Below the pieces are notes generated by a model. It searched no databases. It was not told the DNA's origin and worked only from the letters and a program-made list of their open reading frames with translations. A stretch of 40,003 bases of DNA from Planctomycetota bacterium (lineage in GTDB: Bacteria > Planctomycetota > Planctomycetia > Pirellulales > Pirellulaceae), in contig CAUJKL010000454.1 in NCBI GenBank assembly GCA_963204995.1, positions 1 through 40,003 on the forward strand, written 5' to 3'. Each line of letters opens with the position of its first letter. Within the stretch, counting starts at the first letter, position 1. The position numbers and the translations under genes are program-made. Of this stretch, positions 25,296-34,059 are shown piece after piece.

Positions 25296-27245
25296 ATGCG
25301 AATCGAGTCAACGCAAGCACTTCGTACTGCGAGCCGTGGCACCTTGGTGATCGCAATTTTGGCCGCCCTTGGCGTCGCGGGATGCCAGCCTTCTAAGCCT
25401 TCGCGGTCCTCGCGACCGTCAGCGACAAAGAGCGAATCATCAACAACGGCCGCGCCCGACGCAACTGCCACGACAACCGAGGCCGTGCCTTCTCCCGCCG
25501 AGGATAGTTCGCTCAAAGGCGATGCGAACGAGGCGATGCCAGCTGAAACCCATGTCGCTGAAGCGCCGACAACTAAAGCACCTGCCAACGAAACAGCGGC
25601 TGCTGAGATGCCGAAAACGGAGACGCCGGAGAGTGCGGCCAACGCAGCCAAACCCGCAGACGCTCCGCCTTCGGAAGCGGTCGTTGCCGCTCCTGCTGAA
25701 GCGGGGCCGCAGCTTTACGCCCGTCACTGTGCGGCTTGCCACGGCGAAAAGGGCGATGGGCGAGGGATTGCGGCCGCTTATGTGTTTCCCAAGCCACGGG
25801 ATTTCCAGCTGGGTAAATTCCGCCTGGTGAGCACCTCGAATAATGTTCCTTCGCGTGAGGATCTGCACGCCGTGCTCGTGCGCGGCATGCCGGGATCTTC
25901 CATGCCGCCGTGGGCTCATCTGTCACAAGCCGATCGCGACAGTTTAGTCGATGAAGTGATGCGACTGCGACGGCAAGGAGCCAAGGATTTCTATATCAAG
26001 ACGCTCAAGGAGCAGGATGATCTGACCGACGAGGAAATCGCCGCAGATGACATCCAGGAAGAGATTCAAGAGTATGTCGACCGCTTCTCCACACCCGGCG
26101 AGAGTACCGAAGTGCCAGAGATGGGTCAGCCAACTCCCGAGGGACTTGCCGCTGCGGTCGAGACGTACGCGAAATCCGGCTGCCTGCAATGTCACGGCAA
26201 GGACGGCAAGGGAGATGGCGTGCAGAAAATGATTGATGACGAGCAGTATCCCACCGCGCCGCGTGACTTTACGGTTGGCATTTTCAAAGGCGGATCCGAT
26301 GAAGCGTCGCTCTATCGCCGCATTGCCTACGGTATGCCGGGCACACCCATGCCGGCCTCGAAGCAGTTAACGCCCGAGCAGATGGTCGGCTTGGTGCATT
26401 ACATTCGTGCGATGTCGACCGAGGAACAACGGAAGGCGGCTGTACTTAATCGCGACAAGATCGTCGCCAAGACACTCGATTCGTTGCCGGTGGACGCGAA
26501 TGATTCTGCCTGGTCAGAGATTCAGCCGGTCGCGTTGCGGATGGCACCGCTGTGGTGGCGCAACAATGCGGACCCCGGTCTACAGGTGCAAGCGGCTCAC
26601 GACGGGAAGGCGATCGCCGTGCGGATTGCTTGGAACGACGCCAGTCCGAATCGTCATGCGGCGAGTAGCGAATCGTTCGAGGACGCCGTGGCCATGGAGC
26701 TCTACGGTGGCGACGTGGAACCTTTCCTCGGCATGGGCGCAGCGAAGTCAGCGGTGGACGTCTGGTTCTGGGATGCCGATCGACAGGGTAAGCCGATGGC
26801 GGTCGAAGCGCTGTATCCAAATACCGTTGTCGACGTGTATCCCTTCAGTGAAACAGTCGCGGTATCCGCCGAGCTTGATCGTGCTGGAGCCCGCACGGCG
26901 GACCAGCCTGATATCTCGCTGCCAGCGAAAGCCAGCGGCAACCAGATCGTACCCACTGACGACGCTTCAGGTGCGACCTCATTGACGGGCGGAGGGCCCG
27001 GCACGGTGACTTTCCGCATTCCCCGCAACCAACTCGTGAAAGCAACTGGCCAGTGGAAAGACGATCGCTGGACGGTGGTAATGACGCGAGCCTTGGCTGT
27101 TGAATCCGAAGACGATGGCGTGGCGATCGCGCCTGGCCAACGCGTTTCGGCGGCCTTCGCTGTGTGGGACGGCGGGCATCAAGATCGTGACGGAAAGAAG
27201 TTGATCACGATCTGGCAAGATTTTGAGTTGGAATCGAAACCGTAG
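25296..27245 (+). CDS. Lipoprotein cytochrome: two c-type heme domains fused to an ethylbenzene-dehydrogenase-type heme-b domain
   Basis: 649 aa, the likely gamma (electron-transfer) subunit of the downstream molybdoenzyme. A signal peptide ends in the lipobox LGVAGC (C30), so the protein is anchored in a membrane by lipid. A Pro/Ala/Thr/Glu-rich linker (31-135) follows. Cytochrome c domain 1 has CAACH (145-149) with M198 or M203 as sixth ligand; domain 2 has CLQCH (296-300) with M347 or M352. Residues about 390-649 match the EB_dh/NxrC-type domain that binds heme b (M480 in FLGMG is a candidate ligand) in ethylbenzene dehydrogenase, perchlorate, selenate and periplasmic nitrite oxidoreductase systems. 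AAGGAA precedes the ATG. Carrying two heme c domains on the gamma subunit is unusual as far as I know. Confidence 0.85.
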   Translation: MRIESTQALRTASRGTLVIAILAALGVAGCQPSKPSRSSRPSATKSESSTTAAPDATATTTEAVPSPAEDSSLKGDANEAMPAETHVAEAPTTKAPANETAAAEMPKTETPESAANAAKPADAPPSEAVVAAPAEAGPQLYARHCAACHGEKGDGRGIAAAYVFPKPRDFQLGKFRLVSTSNNVPSREDLHAVLVRGMPGSSMPPWAHLSQADRDSLVDEVMRLRRQGAKDFYIKTLKEQDDLTDEEIAADDIQEEIQEYVDRFSTPGESTEVPEMGQPTPEGLAAAVETYAKSGCLQCHGKDGKGDGVQKMIDDEQYPTAPRDFTVGIFKGGSDEASLYRRIAYGMPGTPMPASKQLTPEQMVGLVHYIRAMSTEEQRKAAVLNRDKIVAKTLDSLPVDANDSAWSEIQPVALRMAPLWWRNNADPGLQVQAAHDGKAIAVRIAWNDASPNRHAASSESFEDAVAMELYGGDVEPFLGMGAAKSAVDVWFWDADRQGKPMAVEALYPNTVVDVYPFSETVAVSAELDRAGARTADQPDISLPAKASGNQIVPTDDASGATSLTGGGPGTVTFRIPRNQLVKATGQWKDDRWTVVMTRALAVESEDDGVAIAPGQRVSAAFAVWDGGHQDRDGKKLITIWQDFELESKP

Positions 27246-27307
27246 GGCAAGCAATCCGCTTGTCAGTTCAGACACTGAGACGCTCACGCGACGACAGGAA
27301 CTGGATC

Positions 27308-30300
27308 ATGGACATTACACGACGTCGTTTTCTCGCCACTTGTGCCGCCAGCGGCAGCGCGCTGTTGGCCACCGGTCCCCAGGCTTGGGCGTTCGAGCCG
27401 GTCAGCATCGATAATCCGCTCGGACAATATCCGAGTCGCGATTGGGAAAAGATCTACCTCGACCAATATCGGTATGACGAATCCTTCACTTGGATCTGTG
27501 CGCCCAACGATACGCACATGTGCCGCTTGAGGGCATTCGTGCGCAACGGCGTGATGATCCGCAGCGAACAAAACTACGACCACGACCGGTACGGTGACCT
27601 GTACGGCAATAAGGCGACCAAGGCCTGGAATCCGCGTGGCTGCCCGAAGGGTTTTACGATGCAGCGGCGAGTCTATGGACCGTATCGGCTGAAGGGCCCC
27701 GTACTGCGAGCCGGTTGGAAGCAGTGGGTGGACGATGGTTGCCCTTCGTTGTCGGACAATCCCGAGCTGCGTACCAAGTACAAATTCGACGACCGCGGCA
27801 ACGACACATACGTTCGCATGTCCTGGGGCGAGGTGTCGAAATACGTGGCCGAAGCACTGCATGCCATCGCCGGTACGTATAGCGGCGAAGAAGGTGCCGC
27901 GCGGTTGGGGAAAGACGGCTACGAGCAGCGAATGATCGACAAGCTGGAAGGTGCTGGAACGCGGACGATGAAGGTCGGATCGAATCTGCCGATTCACGGC
28001 ATGGTGGGCAAGTTCGGCATCTATCGCTTCGCAGCTGTGCTGGGTCTGTTGGATCATCACGTCCGTGGCGTACCACCGGAACAGGCACACGGAGCCCGCG
28101 AATGGAACGAGTACACTTGGCGCGGCGATCAAGCCCCCGGTCATCCCTTCGTTCACGGCCTCCAAACGTCGGACATGGATTTCAACGACATGCGGTTCTC
28201 CAAGCTGGTGATCCAGATTGGCAAGAACTTGATCGAAAACAAGATGCCCGAATCGCACTGGCTGAACGAGTGCATGGAGCGCGGGGCCAAGCTTGTTGAT
28301 ATTTCGCCGGAATATAACGCCCCAGCGACGAAGTCCGACTATTGGATCGGCGTCCGACCGGGTTTGTCCGATTTGGCTGTGCTGCTGGGTGTGACCAAGA
28401 TCATGCTCGACAACAACTGGTACAAGCCGGATTTCTGCAGGCAATTCACCGATTTTCCGCTGCTCGTTCGCACGGATACGTTGGAGCGATTGCGTCCGCA
28501 AGACATGCAGGCCGACTATCAGCCGAAAGACCTGTCCGCTGGTCCTTCGTATAAAGTCCAGGGCCTGACCGACGAGCAGCGCGCCAAGATCGGCGACTTC
28601 TGCGTGTGGGATAGCGACGCCAAGGCCGTCGCGTTTTTGAGCCGAGATGAAGTCGGTGCCAACGCCAAGATCAACTCGGCATTGGAAGGCACTTTCCAAG
28701 TCAAGCTGGCGGACGGCAAAGAAGTCGAAGTAATGCCGGTGATGGAGATGTACCGACAACACTTGAAGGACTATGACGAGAAGTCGGTCGAAGAGATTTC
28801 GGGCGCGCCAGCGCATCTCGTACAACGCCTCGCGAAAGACATCTGGGACACAACCGAAGCGGGGCATCCCGTGGCAATTCATGTTGGCGAGGGCATCAAT
28901 CACTACTTCCACGCGACGCTGCACAATCGCGCCACTTACTTGCCGCTGCTGTTGACAGGCAACATTGGCAAACATGGCGCGGGGTCTCACACCTGGGCCG
29001 GCAATTATAAAGGAGCCTTGTTCCAGGCCTCGTCGTGGAGCGGACCGGGAGTTGGCAGCTACACAGCGGAAGATCCGTTCGCACCGGTACTCGATGAATC
29101 GGCCCGGATCACGCACGAAAACATTCGACACTTGACCGATGTGGAAGATCCTTCGTATTGGGCGTGTGGCGAGAAAACGCAAACCGTCAATTTGCCCAAG
29201 GGCGGCGAACGCTGCTTTACCGGCGAAACGCACATGCCCACGCCGACGAAAGTGCTGTGGTACAACAACGCCAACTTCCTCAACCAATCGAAATGGATCT
29301 ACAACCTGATCGTCAACGTTCTGCCCAAGATGGACATGATTGTCGATCAGCAGATCGAGTGGACCGGCAGTGCCGAATACTCGGACGTCGTGTTGCCGGT
29401 GAATTCCTGGGTCGAATTGCAAGACGACGAGTGCGGCGGATCGTGCAGCAATCCGTTCCTGCAAATCTGGAAGGGTGGCATCAAGCCGGTCCACGACACC
29501 ATCGATGACGGTATGGTGTTCGCCAAAGCCGCCGACGCGTTGGCCGTCAAGACGGGCGACAAGCGGTTCTCGGACTACTTCAAATTTATCACCGAAGGAA
29601 AGTCCAAGGTTTACATCCAGCGGGTCTTCGACAACTGTACGACCACCCGCGGCAAGGACGGGCCGTATAATGTCGACAAGTTCATCGCGGGCGAATACGG
29701 TGGCGAACCCGGTGCCGGGTTGATGCTCTTCCGGACCTATCCGCGCGTGCCGTTCTGGGAGCAACTCCACGATTCGATCCCTTTCTACACGGACAGCGGG
29801 CGACTGGCCAGCTACTGCGATCTGCCTGAGGCCATCGAGTATGGCGAGAACTTGTGCGTGCATCGCGAAGGCGTCGAGGCAACGCCGTACTTGCCGAACG
29901 TGATCGTCTCGACCAGCCCGTTCATTCGGCCCGCCGACTACGGCATTCCGCTGGACACCATCGACCCTGATTTGCGACAGGTTCGCAACCTGAAGATGGC
30001 GTGGGACGAAGTCAAGAAGACTGTCAACCCACTGTGGGAACGCGGTTATTCGTTCTTCTGTACGACGCCCAAGAGTCGTCACTCGACGCATTCGTCGTGG
30101 TCGACGGTCGATTGGAACTGGATTTGGAGCGACAACATTGGCGACCCGCACCGCGTCGACAAGCGTTCCCCAGGTGTAGGTGATCGGCAGATTCAAGTCA
30201 ATCCACAAGCGGCTCGTGATGCCGGTCTGAACGAAGGCGATTACGTTTGGGTTGATGCCAACGACATCGACCGGCCCTACATCGGCTGGAAAGAAGACAC

Positions 30301-30775
30301 TGGGCCGAGGCACAAGGCGTTTCGCTGCATGGTCCGTTTGAAGTTCAACCCCGGCTTGCCCTATAACTTCACGATCATGAAACACACTGGTTGGATTGCC
30401 AGCGAGCGATCGGTCAAGGCACACGAGTCGCGGCCCGATGGGCGGGCGCTGGCGGCGGACACCGGGTATCAATCTAGCTATCGTTACGGATCGCATCAGA
30501 GCATCACTCGCAACTGGATGATGCCGATGCACCAGACCGATACGTTGTTCCACAAGAAAACCGGCGTGATGGCTTTTACGTTCGGCTTCGACGTCGACAA
30601 CCACGCGATCAACACCGTACCGAAGGAAACTTTGATTCGCATTACAAAGGCGGAAGACGGTGGCATCGGCGGTGTCGGTGCTTACAAAGCCACCGAGTCG
30701 ACTTACAGCCCAGGGTCGCAGACTCCGCTAAATAACCAGTACCTGACCGGCGGCTTCATCACCGTGAAGTCGTAG
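27308..30775 (+). CDS. Tat-exported molybdopterin oxidoreductase, NXR/NarG-like catalytic subunit (type II DMSO reductase family)
   Basis: 1155 aa from ATG 27308 (AGGA 8 bases upstream); a TTG at 27,260 is less likely. The start gives a twin-arginine signal TRRRFLATCAA (4-14) with cleavage near QAWA, so the enzyme faces the periplasm, unlike cytoplasmic NarG. The first iron-sulfur site reads C64-x3-D68-x3-C72 ... C112, with Asp where NarG-type enzymes have Cys. D274 in W-R-G-D-Q-A-P-G-H-P aligns with the molybdenum-ligand Asp of NarG (W-Y-C-D-L-P-P). The following GKNLIENKMPESHW and VDISPEYNAPATKSDYWIGVRPG match the NarG/NxrA core. Likely reactions are nitrite oxidation or nitrate reduction; chlorate-, selenate- or hydrocarbon-type substrates cannot be excluded by eye. 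It lies 62 bp after the cytochrome gene. Confidence 0.9.
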   Translation: MDITRRRFLATCAASGSALLATGPQAWAFEPVSIDNPLGQYPSRDWEKIYLDQYRYDESFTWICAPNDTHMCRLRAFVRNGVMIRSEQNYDHDRYGDLYGNKATKAWNPRGCPKGFTMQRRVYGPYRLKGPVLRAGWKQWVDDGCPSLSDNPELRTKYKFDDRGNDTYVRMSWGEVSKYVAEALHAIAGTYSGEEGAARLGKDGYEQRMIDKLEGAGTRTMKVGSNLPIHGMVGKFGIYRFAAVLGLLDHHVRGVPPEQAHGAREWNEYTWRGDQAPGHPFVHGLQTSDMDFNDMRFSKLVIQIGKNLIENKMPESHWLNECMERGAKLVDISPEYNAPATKSDYWIGVRPGLSDLAVLLGVTKIMLDNNWYKPDFCRQFTDFPLLVRTDTLERLRPQDMQADYQPKDLSAGPSYKVQGLTDEQRAKIGDFCVWDSDAKAVAFLSRDEVGANAKINSALEGTFQVKLADGKEVEVMPVMEMYRQHLKDYDEKSVEEISGAPAHLVQRLAKDIWDTTEAGHPVAIHVGEGINHYFHATLHNRATYLPLLLTGNIGKHGAGSHTWAGNYKGALFQASSWSGPGVGSYTAEDPFAPVLDESARITHENIRHLTDVEDPSYWACGEKTQTVNLPKGGERCFTGETHMPTPTKVLWYNNANFLNQSKWIYNLIVNVLPKMDMIVDQQIEWTGSAEYSDVVLPVNSWVELQDDECGGSCSNPFLQIWKGGIKPVHDTIDDGMVFAKAADALAVKTGDKRFSDYFKFITEGKSKVYIQRVFDNCTTTRGKDGPYNVDKFIAGEYGGEPGAGLMLFRTYPRVPFWEQLHDSIPFYTDSGRLASYCDLPEAIEYGENLCVHREGVEATPYLPNVIVSTSPFIRPADYGIPLDTIDPDLRQVRNLKMAWDEVKKTVNPLWERGYSFFCTTPKSRHSTHSSWSTVDWNWIWSDNIGDPHRVDKRSPGVGDRQIQVNPQAARDAGLNEGDYVWVDANDIDRPYIGWKEDTGPRHKAFRCMVRLKFNPGLPYNFTIMKHTGWIASERSVKAHESRPDGRALAADTGYQSSYRYGSHQSITRNWMMPMHQTDTLFHKKTGVMAFTFGFDVDNHAINTVPKETLIRITKAEDGGIGGVGAYKATESTYSPGSQTPLNNQYLTGGFITVKS

Positions 30776-30903
30776 AGCGGCAGGGCCGCAGCCAATGAGA
30801 GCTATCGGCGGTTTGAAACAACCCGCTCCCGTTGGTCGCTAGGTTCTGCAGAAAAAACAAGATTTTCATTGATAACGGTGTAGCAGCGATGTTGAAAGAT
30901 AAG

Positions 30904-31089
30904 TTACGGTTCGGCCACACCCAGTTGCCGACAGATCCTCTTGGCTGTGAAATCGGGAATCTCGCGGTGGCGTGGGATCGCGGTGCGACGACTGTTGGCC
31001 GGGTTTTCCCAGATCGAGTGGTCGCCCCCTTCGCGGACGAAGCGGCAACCGCAATCGCGAAGATGTCGCAACGAGTCGCGCCGTTTCAC
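30904..31089 (-). CDS. hicA: HicA-type mRNA interferase toxin
   Basis: 61 aa from GTG 31089. The gene starts inside the hicB stop (GTGA overlap, 4 bp), which implies translational coupling. The sequence KRRDSLRHLRDCGCRFVREGGDHSIW is the HicA double-stranded-RNA-binding-like fold, with catalytic H24 in G-G-D-H. The rest (R-R-T-A-I-P-R-H-R-E-I) is also canonical. It would cleave mRNA when free of HicB. The order antitoxin then toxin is one of the two orders known for this family. It lies antisense to the molybdoenzyme operon. Confidence 0.85.
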   Translation of the reverse strand: MKRRDSLRHLRDCGCRFVREGGDHSIWENPANSRRTAIPRHREIPDFTAKRICRQLGVAEP

Positions 31090-31370
31090 GTGGTCGCGTC
31101 CTGGGATACCGCGGCGATGTGGGTGGCGGCGGTGAGCAACAAATGGATCGGTTCTTCCAAGTCGGATTCCAGATCCGAAACTGCGGGGTTCGGCAACGGC
31201 AGCGGTTCGCCACGAAGTAAGCATTCGTCCGCCATATCGACTAACGCACTACGCAACATTCGCCGTGCTTCCTCCAAATCGCCCGCGCAGCTAATGGTGC
31301 CCGGAAAATCGAGAACCTCGGCATGAACACCATCATCCAAAAACTTAAACATGGCTCGATATGTCAACAT
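31086..31370 (-). CDS. hicB: HicB-family antitoxin
   Basis: 94 aa. The N-terminal domain (MLTYRAMFKFLDDGVHAEVLD, FPGTISCAGDLEEA) is the partial RNase-H-like HicB fold that neutralises HicA. AGGA lies 9 bases before the ATG. The C-terminus is short, with no clear ribbon-helix-helix DNA-binding domain, so autoregulation may work differently or be absent. It is transcribed against the flanking genes, in the 700-bp gap between the catalytic subunit and the 117-aa gene. Confidence 0.85.
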   Translation of the reverse strand: MLTYRAMFKFLDDGVHAEVLDFPGTISCAGDLEEARRMLRSALVDMADECLLRGEPLPLPNPAVSDLESDLEEPIHLLLTAATHIAAVSQDATT

Positions 31371-31484
31371 TGCAAAATTCCTGATGGGAGCCGCCTCGAA
31401 AGAGGAACCTAGTACGGTTCAATTCTAACGGCCCTGTCAGCCTTCGGCGACCCGAATAACTCAAAACGACATAGAAGATGCACC

Positions 31485-31838
31485 ATGAATCCTCTGCCAA
31501 ACAACGCGACTCCGAAAATTCACCCCGGCACGCGGGAAATCCTCCCGGAAGACCCGATGGAAATGCAGGGCTTCGAAGTGTCGGGCGATCCGGGTTTGAT
31601 GCTGAGGTTATTAGTCGAAGAGTATGCCCGCATCGGCTGGGGCACGACCGATATCATGCGTCTGGCCCGCGATCCGAACTACCAATCGTTTCACGGATTG
31701 CTGCAGTGCTTTGGCGAGGAAGAACTAACGCGGCGTGTGTCGGAAGCGATTTCACGCTGCGGCGTGATCCGAGTGACACAACAAGAAAAACCCCTTGAGT
31801 CATCCCCCACTGATCTCGTGCAAATCGATTTAACTTAA
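31485..31838 (+). CDS. 117-aa protein of unknown function in the molybdoenzyme operon
   Basis: Soluble and mostly helical, with no signal peptide or metal motif apart from C75 and C91. The central block G-D-P-G-L-M-L-R-L-L-V-E-E-Y-A-R-I-G-W-G and the following DIMRLARDPNYQSFHGLL look conserved and folded. It lies 43 bp before the iron-sulfur subunit, in the same direction. A role in assembly or regulation of the enzyme is inferred from position only. ATG 31485 was chosen; another ATG at 31,478 is out of frame. Confidence 0.65.
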   Translation: MNPLPNNATPKIHPGTREILPEDPMEMQGFEVSGDPGLMLRLLVEEYARIGWGTTDIMRLARDPNYQSFHGLLQCFGEEELTRRVSEAISRCGVIRVTQQEKPLESSPTDLVQIDLT

Positions 31839-31881
31839 CGGCCAGCGCGCGGCGCGTGACGGCTAACGAGGAGAGACAGAC

Positions 31882-33186
31882 ATGGCGAACGTCTATAACT
31901 GGCAAATCGGTCGCGAGATGAGCTATCCGCATGAGGAGCGCCATCCGCAATGGCAGTTCGCGTTCGTATTTAACCCCAACCGTTGCATTGGTTGTCAAAC
32001 CTGCACGATGTCGTGCAAAAGCACCTGGACATTCTCCAAGGGCCAGGAGCTGATGTGGTGGAACAATGTGGAAACCAAGCCCTACGGCGGCTATCCACAA
32101 CACTGGGACGGCAAGTTGCTGAACATGCTCGAAGAGGCCAATCCGGGCGGACAAGTCTGGGATGCCACGAAGAAGGATGGCAAAGAGCAGCCGTACGGCA
32201 CGTTCGATGGCAAGACCATCTTCGAAGCGGCGGACAAGAATCCGCGTCCAGACTATGGTCCGCAACAAGCACTTGGCTACTTGCCCACCGACGCCGAATG
32301 GCGAGCCCCTAACATCCACGAGGATACCTCCACCGGCGATCACTTCGCCACGCAAGGCAAAGACAAGTACGGCGGCGAAACACAACTGCCGGAACACAAA
32401 GTCTGGTTCTTTTACCTGGCTCGCATCTGTAACCATTGCACCTATCCGGGCTGTCTCGGTTCCTGTCCGCGGAACGCGATCTACAAGCGGCCCGAGGACG
32501 GCGTGGTGCTGATCGATCAAAGCCGTTGCCGCGGATACCGCAAATGTGTCGAGGGCTGTCCTTACAAGAAAGCCATGTATCGCCCCACAACGCGGACCTC
32601 CGAGAAATGTATCGCCTGCTACCCACGCCTCGAAGGCAAAGACGAAGTGATCAGTCCCACGGGCGCGCCCGCCGAGACTCGCTGTATGTCGGCCTGCGTC
32701 GGCAAGATTCGTTTGCAAGGCTTGGTGAAGGTGGAAGACGATGGACGTTGGGCGGAGGATCCGAAGAATCCGCTGTACTACCTGATTCGCGAGCGGAAAA
32801 TCGCCTTGCCTTTGTACCCCCAATTCGGCACCGAACCGAACGGCTTTTACATTCCGCCTCGCTGGGTGCCGCGCGGATATCTGACCCAAATGTTCGGACC
32901 CGGTGTCGAGAGTGCGATCGAGCAATACAGTTGCCCCGACCGCGAGTTGCTGGCGGTGCTGCAACTGTTTCGTGCCAATCAGCAAATCATCTATCGCTAT
33001 GAGATCGAGCAAGGGCCGAAGGTTGGCGAAATCGAAGTCACGATGCCGGACGGAACCAGCAAGACGCAGGAATTGTTTAACGATACGGTGATCGGTTTCA
33101 ATAAGCTGGACGAGGAAGTTGCCCGCATCACCGTCGAGGAACCGACCTTCGAGCGTCCCGCCGCCGAGCACGTGAACTCGATTTAA
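31882..33186 (+). CDS. Iron-sulfur electron-transfer subunit, NXR/NarH-like (beta)
   Basis: 434 aa. Sixteen ligand positions for four clusters are visible: C35/C38/C41/C45 (RCIGCQTCTMSC), C183/C186/C191/C195, C216-R-G-Y219-R-K-C222-x3-C226, and C243/C246/C268/C272. Y219 replaces the fourth Cys, as a Trp does in NarH, so that cluster should be [3Fe-4S]. The match to NarH (CRGWRMC, GCPYKK, EKCIxCYPR) is strong. There is no signal peptide, so it is probably carried to the periplasm with the Tat-signal-bearing alpha subunit. GAGGAG precedes the ATG. It links the molybdenum subunit to the heme subunit. Confidence 0.93.
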   Translation: MANVYNWQIGREMSYPHEERHPQWQFAFVFNPNRCIGCQTCTMSCKSTWTFSKGQELMWWNNVETKPYGGYPQHWDGKLLNMLEEANPGGQVWDATKKDGKEQPYGTFDGKTIFEAADKNPRPDYGPQQALGYLPTDAEWRAPNIHEDTSTGDHFATQGKDKYGGETQLPEHKVWFFYLARICNHCTYPGCLGSCPRNAIYKRPEDGVVLIDQSRCRGYRKCVEGCPYKKAMYRPTTRTSEKCIACYPRLEGKDEVISPTGAPAETRCMSACVGKIRLQGLVKVEDDGRWAEDPKNPLYYLIRERKIALPLYPQFGTEPNGFYIPPRWVPRGYLTQMFGPGVESAIEQYSCPDRELLAVLQLFRANQQIIYRYEIEQGPKVGEIEVTMPDGTSKTQELFNDTVIGFNKLDEEVARITVEEPTFERPAAEHVNSI

Positions 33187-33235
33187 TTGCAACCTAGTAC
33201 CGCCGTCCGTTCGCTTTGGACATGGGAGACGCGTC

Positions 33236-34021
33236 ATGCCCGATACGCTCAACGAAGTCACACGAGACCCCGCCGTTGGCATGTCGCGGCAGGCTCTGTA
33301 CCGTTTTGCCGCCTTGGCGCTGCTCGATCCGAAGTTCGGTTCGTGGGAACAGCTTGATGCCTTACGAAACGACGATGTTTTACACGAAGCAGCGGCACTG
33401 CTCGGCAGCCTACCGGAAGCGGTGGCGGATAAGTTCGCACTCGGTGAACGGCCACTCGCGGAGCTTGTCCCGCAGCGAGTGCTGGAACGCTTGCCAAACT
33501 CGCGCGATGAGTTCAACCGCCAATTTGAAGACACTTTTGGCCTGCTCGTCTCCAAAGCCTGTCCGCCCTACGAGACAGAATACATTGACGGCAAGCTGAC
33601 GTTCCAACGCAGCAACTCGATGGCCGACATCGGCGGTTTTTATAACGCGTTCGGCATGACGACTTCCGCCCAAAACCCGGAACGTCCCGATCACATCGTC
33701 CAAGAACTCGAGTTCATGGCGCTGCTGATCGGCTTGTCTCGACAAGCCGACGCGGGTGATCCTGCCTTGCGCGAGGAACGCATGGACGTCTGTCACGATG
33801 CCCAGGCCCGCTTCTTGAACGAGCATCTCGTATGGTGGACACCGGCTTTCGCCGCGTTGTTGGGCCGCGAGGGCGCGGGCGGCTTTTACGAAGCGGTCGC
33901 TGTGTTCTTGGCCGCCTTGATTGCCGCCGAACGGTCCTTGTTCGGCATCGCACCCGCACCGATCCCGCCTTCGCCCAGCGAACTCGAACCCCCTGAAGCC
34001 TGCGATGGCTGCCAAGTTTGA
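33236..34021 (+). CDS. TorD/DmsD-family molybdoenzyme chaperone
   Basis: 261 aa, all-helical, cytoplasmic. The segments FNRQFEDTFGLLVSKACPPYETEY, MADIGGFYNAFGM and PDHIVQELEFMALL are characteristic of TorD-like chaperones, which hold the Tat substrate until its molybdenum cofactor is inserted. It ends in C-D-G-C-Q-V. GGGAG precedes the ATG, 49 bp after the iron-sulfur subunit. It is the last gene of the operon and is followed by the copy C hairpin. Confidence 0.88.
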   Translation: MPDTLNEVTRDPAVGMSRQALYRFAALALLDPKFGSWEQLDALRNDDVLHEAAALLGSLPEAVADKFALGERPLAELVPQRVLERLPNSRDEFNRQFEDTFGLLVSKACPPYETEYIDGKLTFQRSNSMADIGGFYNAFGMTTSAQNPERPDHIVQELEFMALLIGLSRQADAGDPALREERMDVCHDAQARFLNEHLVWWTPAFAALLGREGAGGFYEAVAVFLAALIAAERSLFGIAPAPIPPSPSELEPPEACDGCQV

Positions 34022-34059
34022 CGCAATTACGAACTCGAAATTGAGTTTCGCCACCCAAC

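Noticed and set aside
27284-30604. 1106-codon open frame antisense to the molybdoenzyme alpha subunit
   Set aside because: The plus-strand gene has full family motifs. High GC and strong codon bias in the real gene leave long stop-free antisense frames, and the antisense product shows no recognisable domain and has no ribosome site.
30777-30789. Hairpin GCGGC-agg-GCCGC just after the catalytic subunit gene as a terminator
   Set aside because: The stem is only 5 bp and there is no T-run after it.
31654-33555. 633-codon open frame antisense to the 117-aa, beta-subunit and chaperone genes
   Set aside because: It spans three well-supported genes on the other strand, its translation is low-complexity, and no family motif is present.
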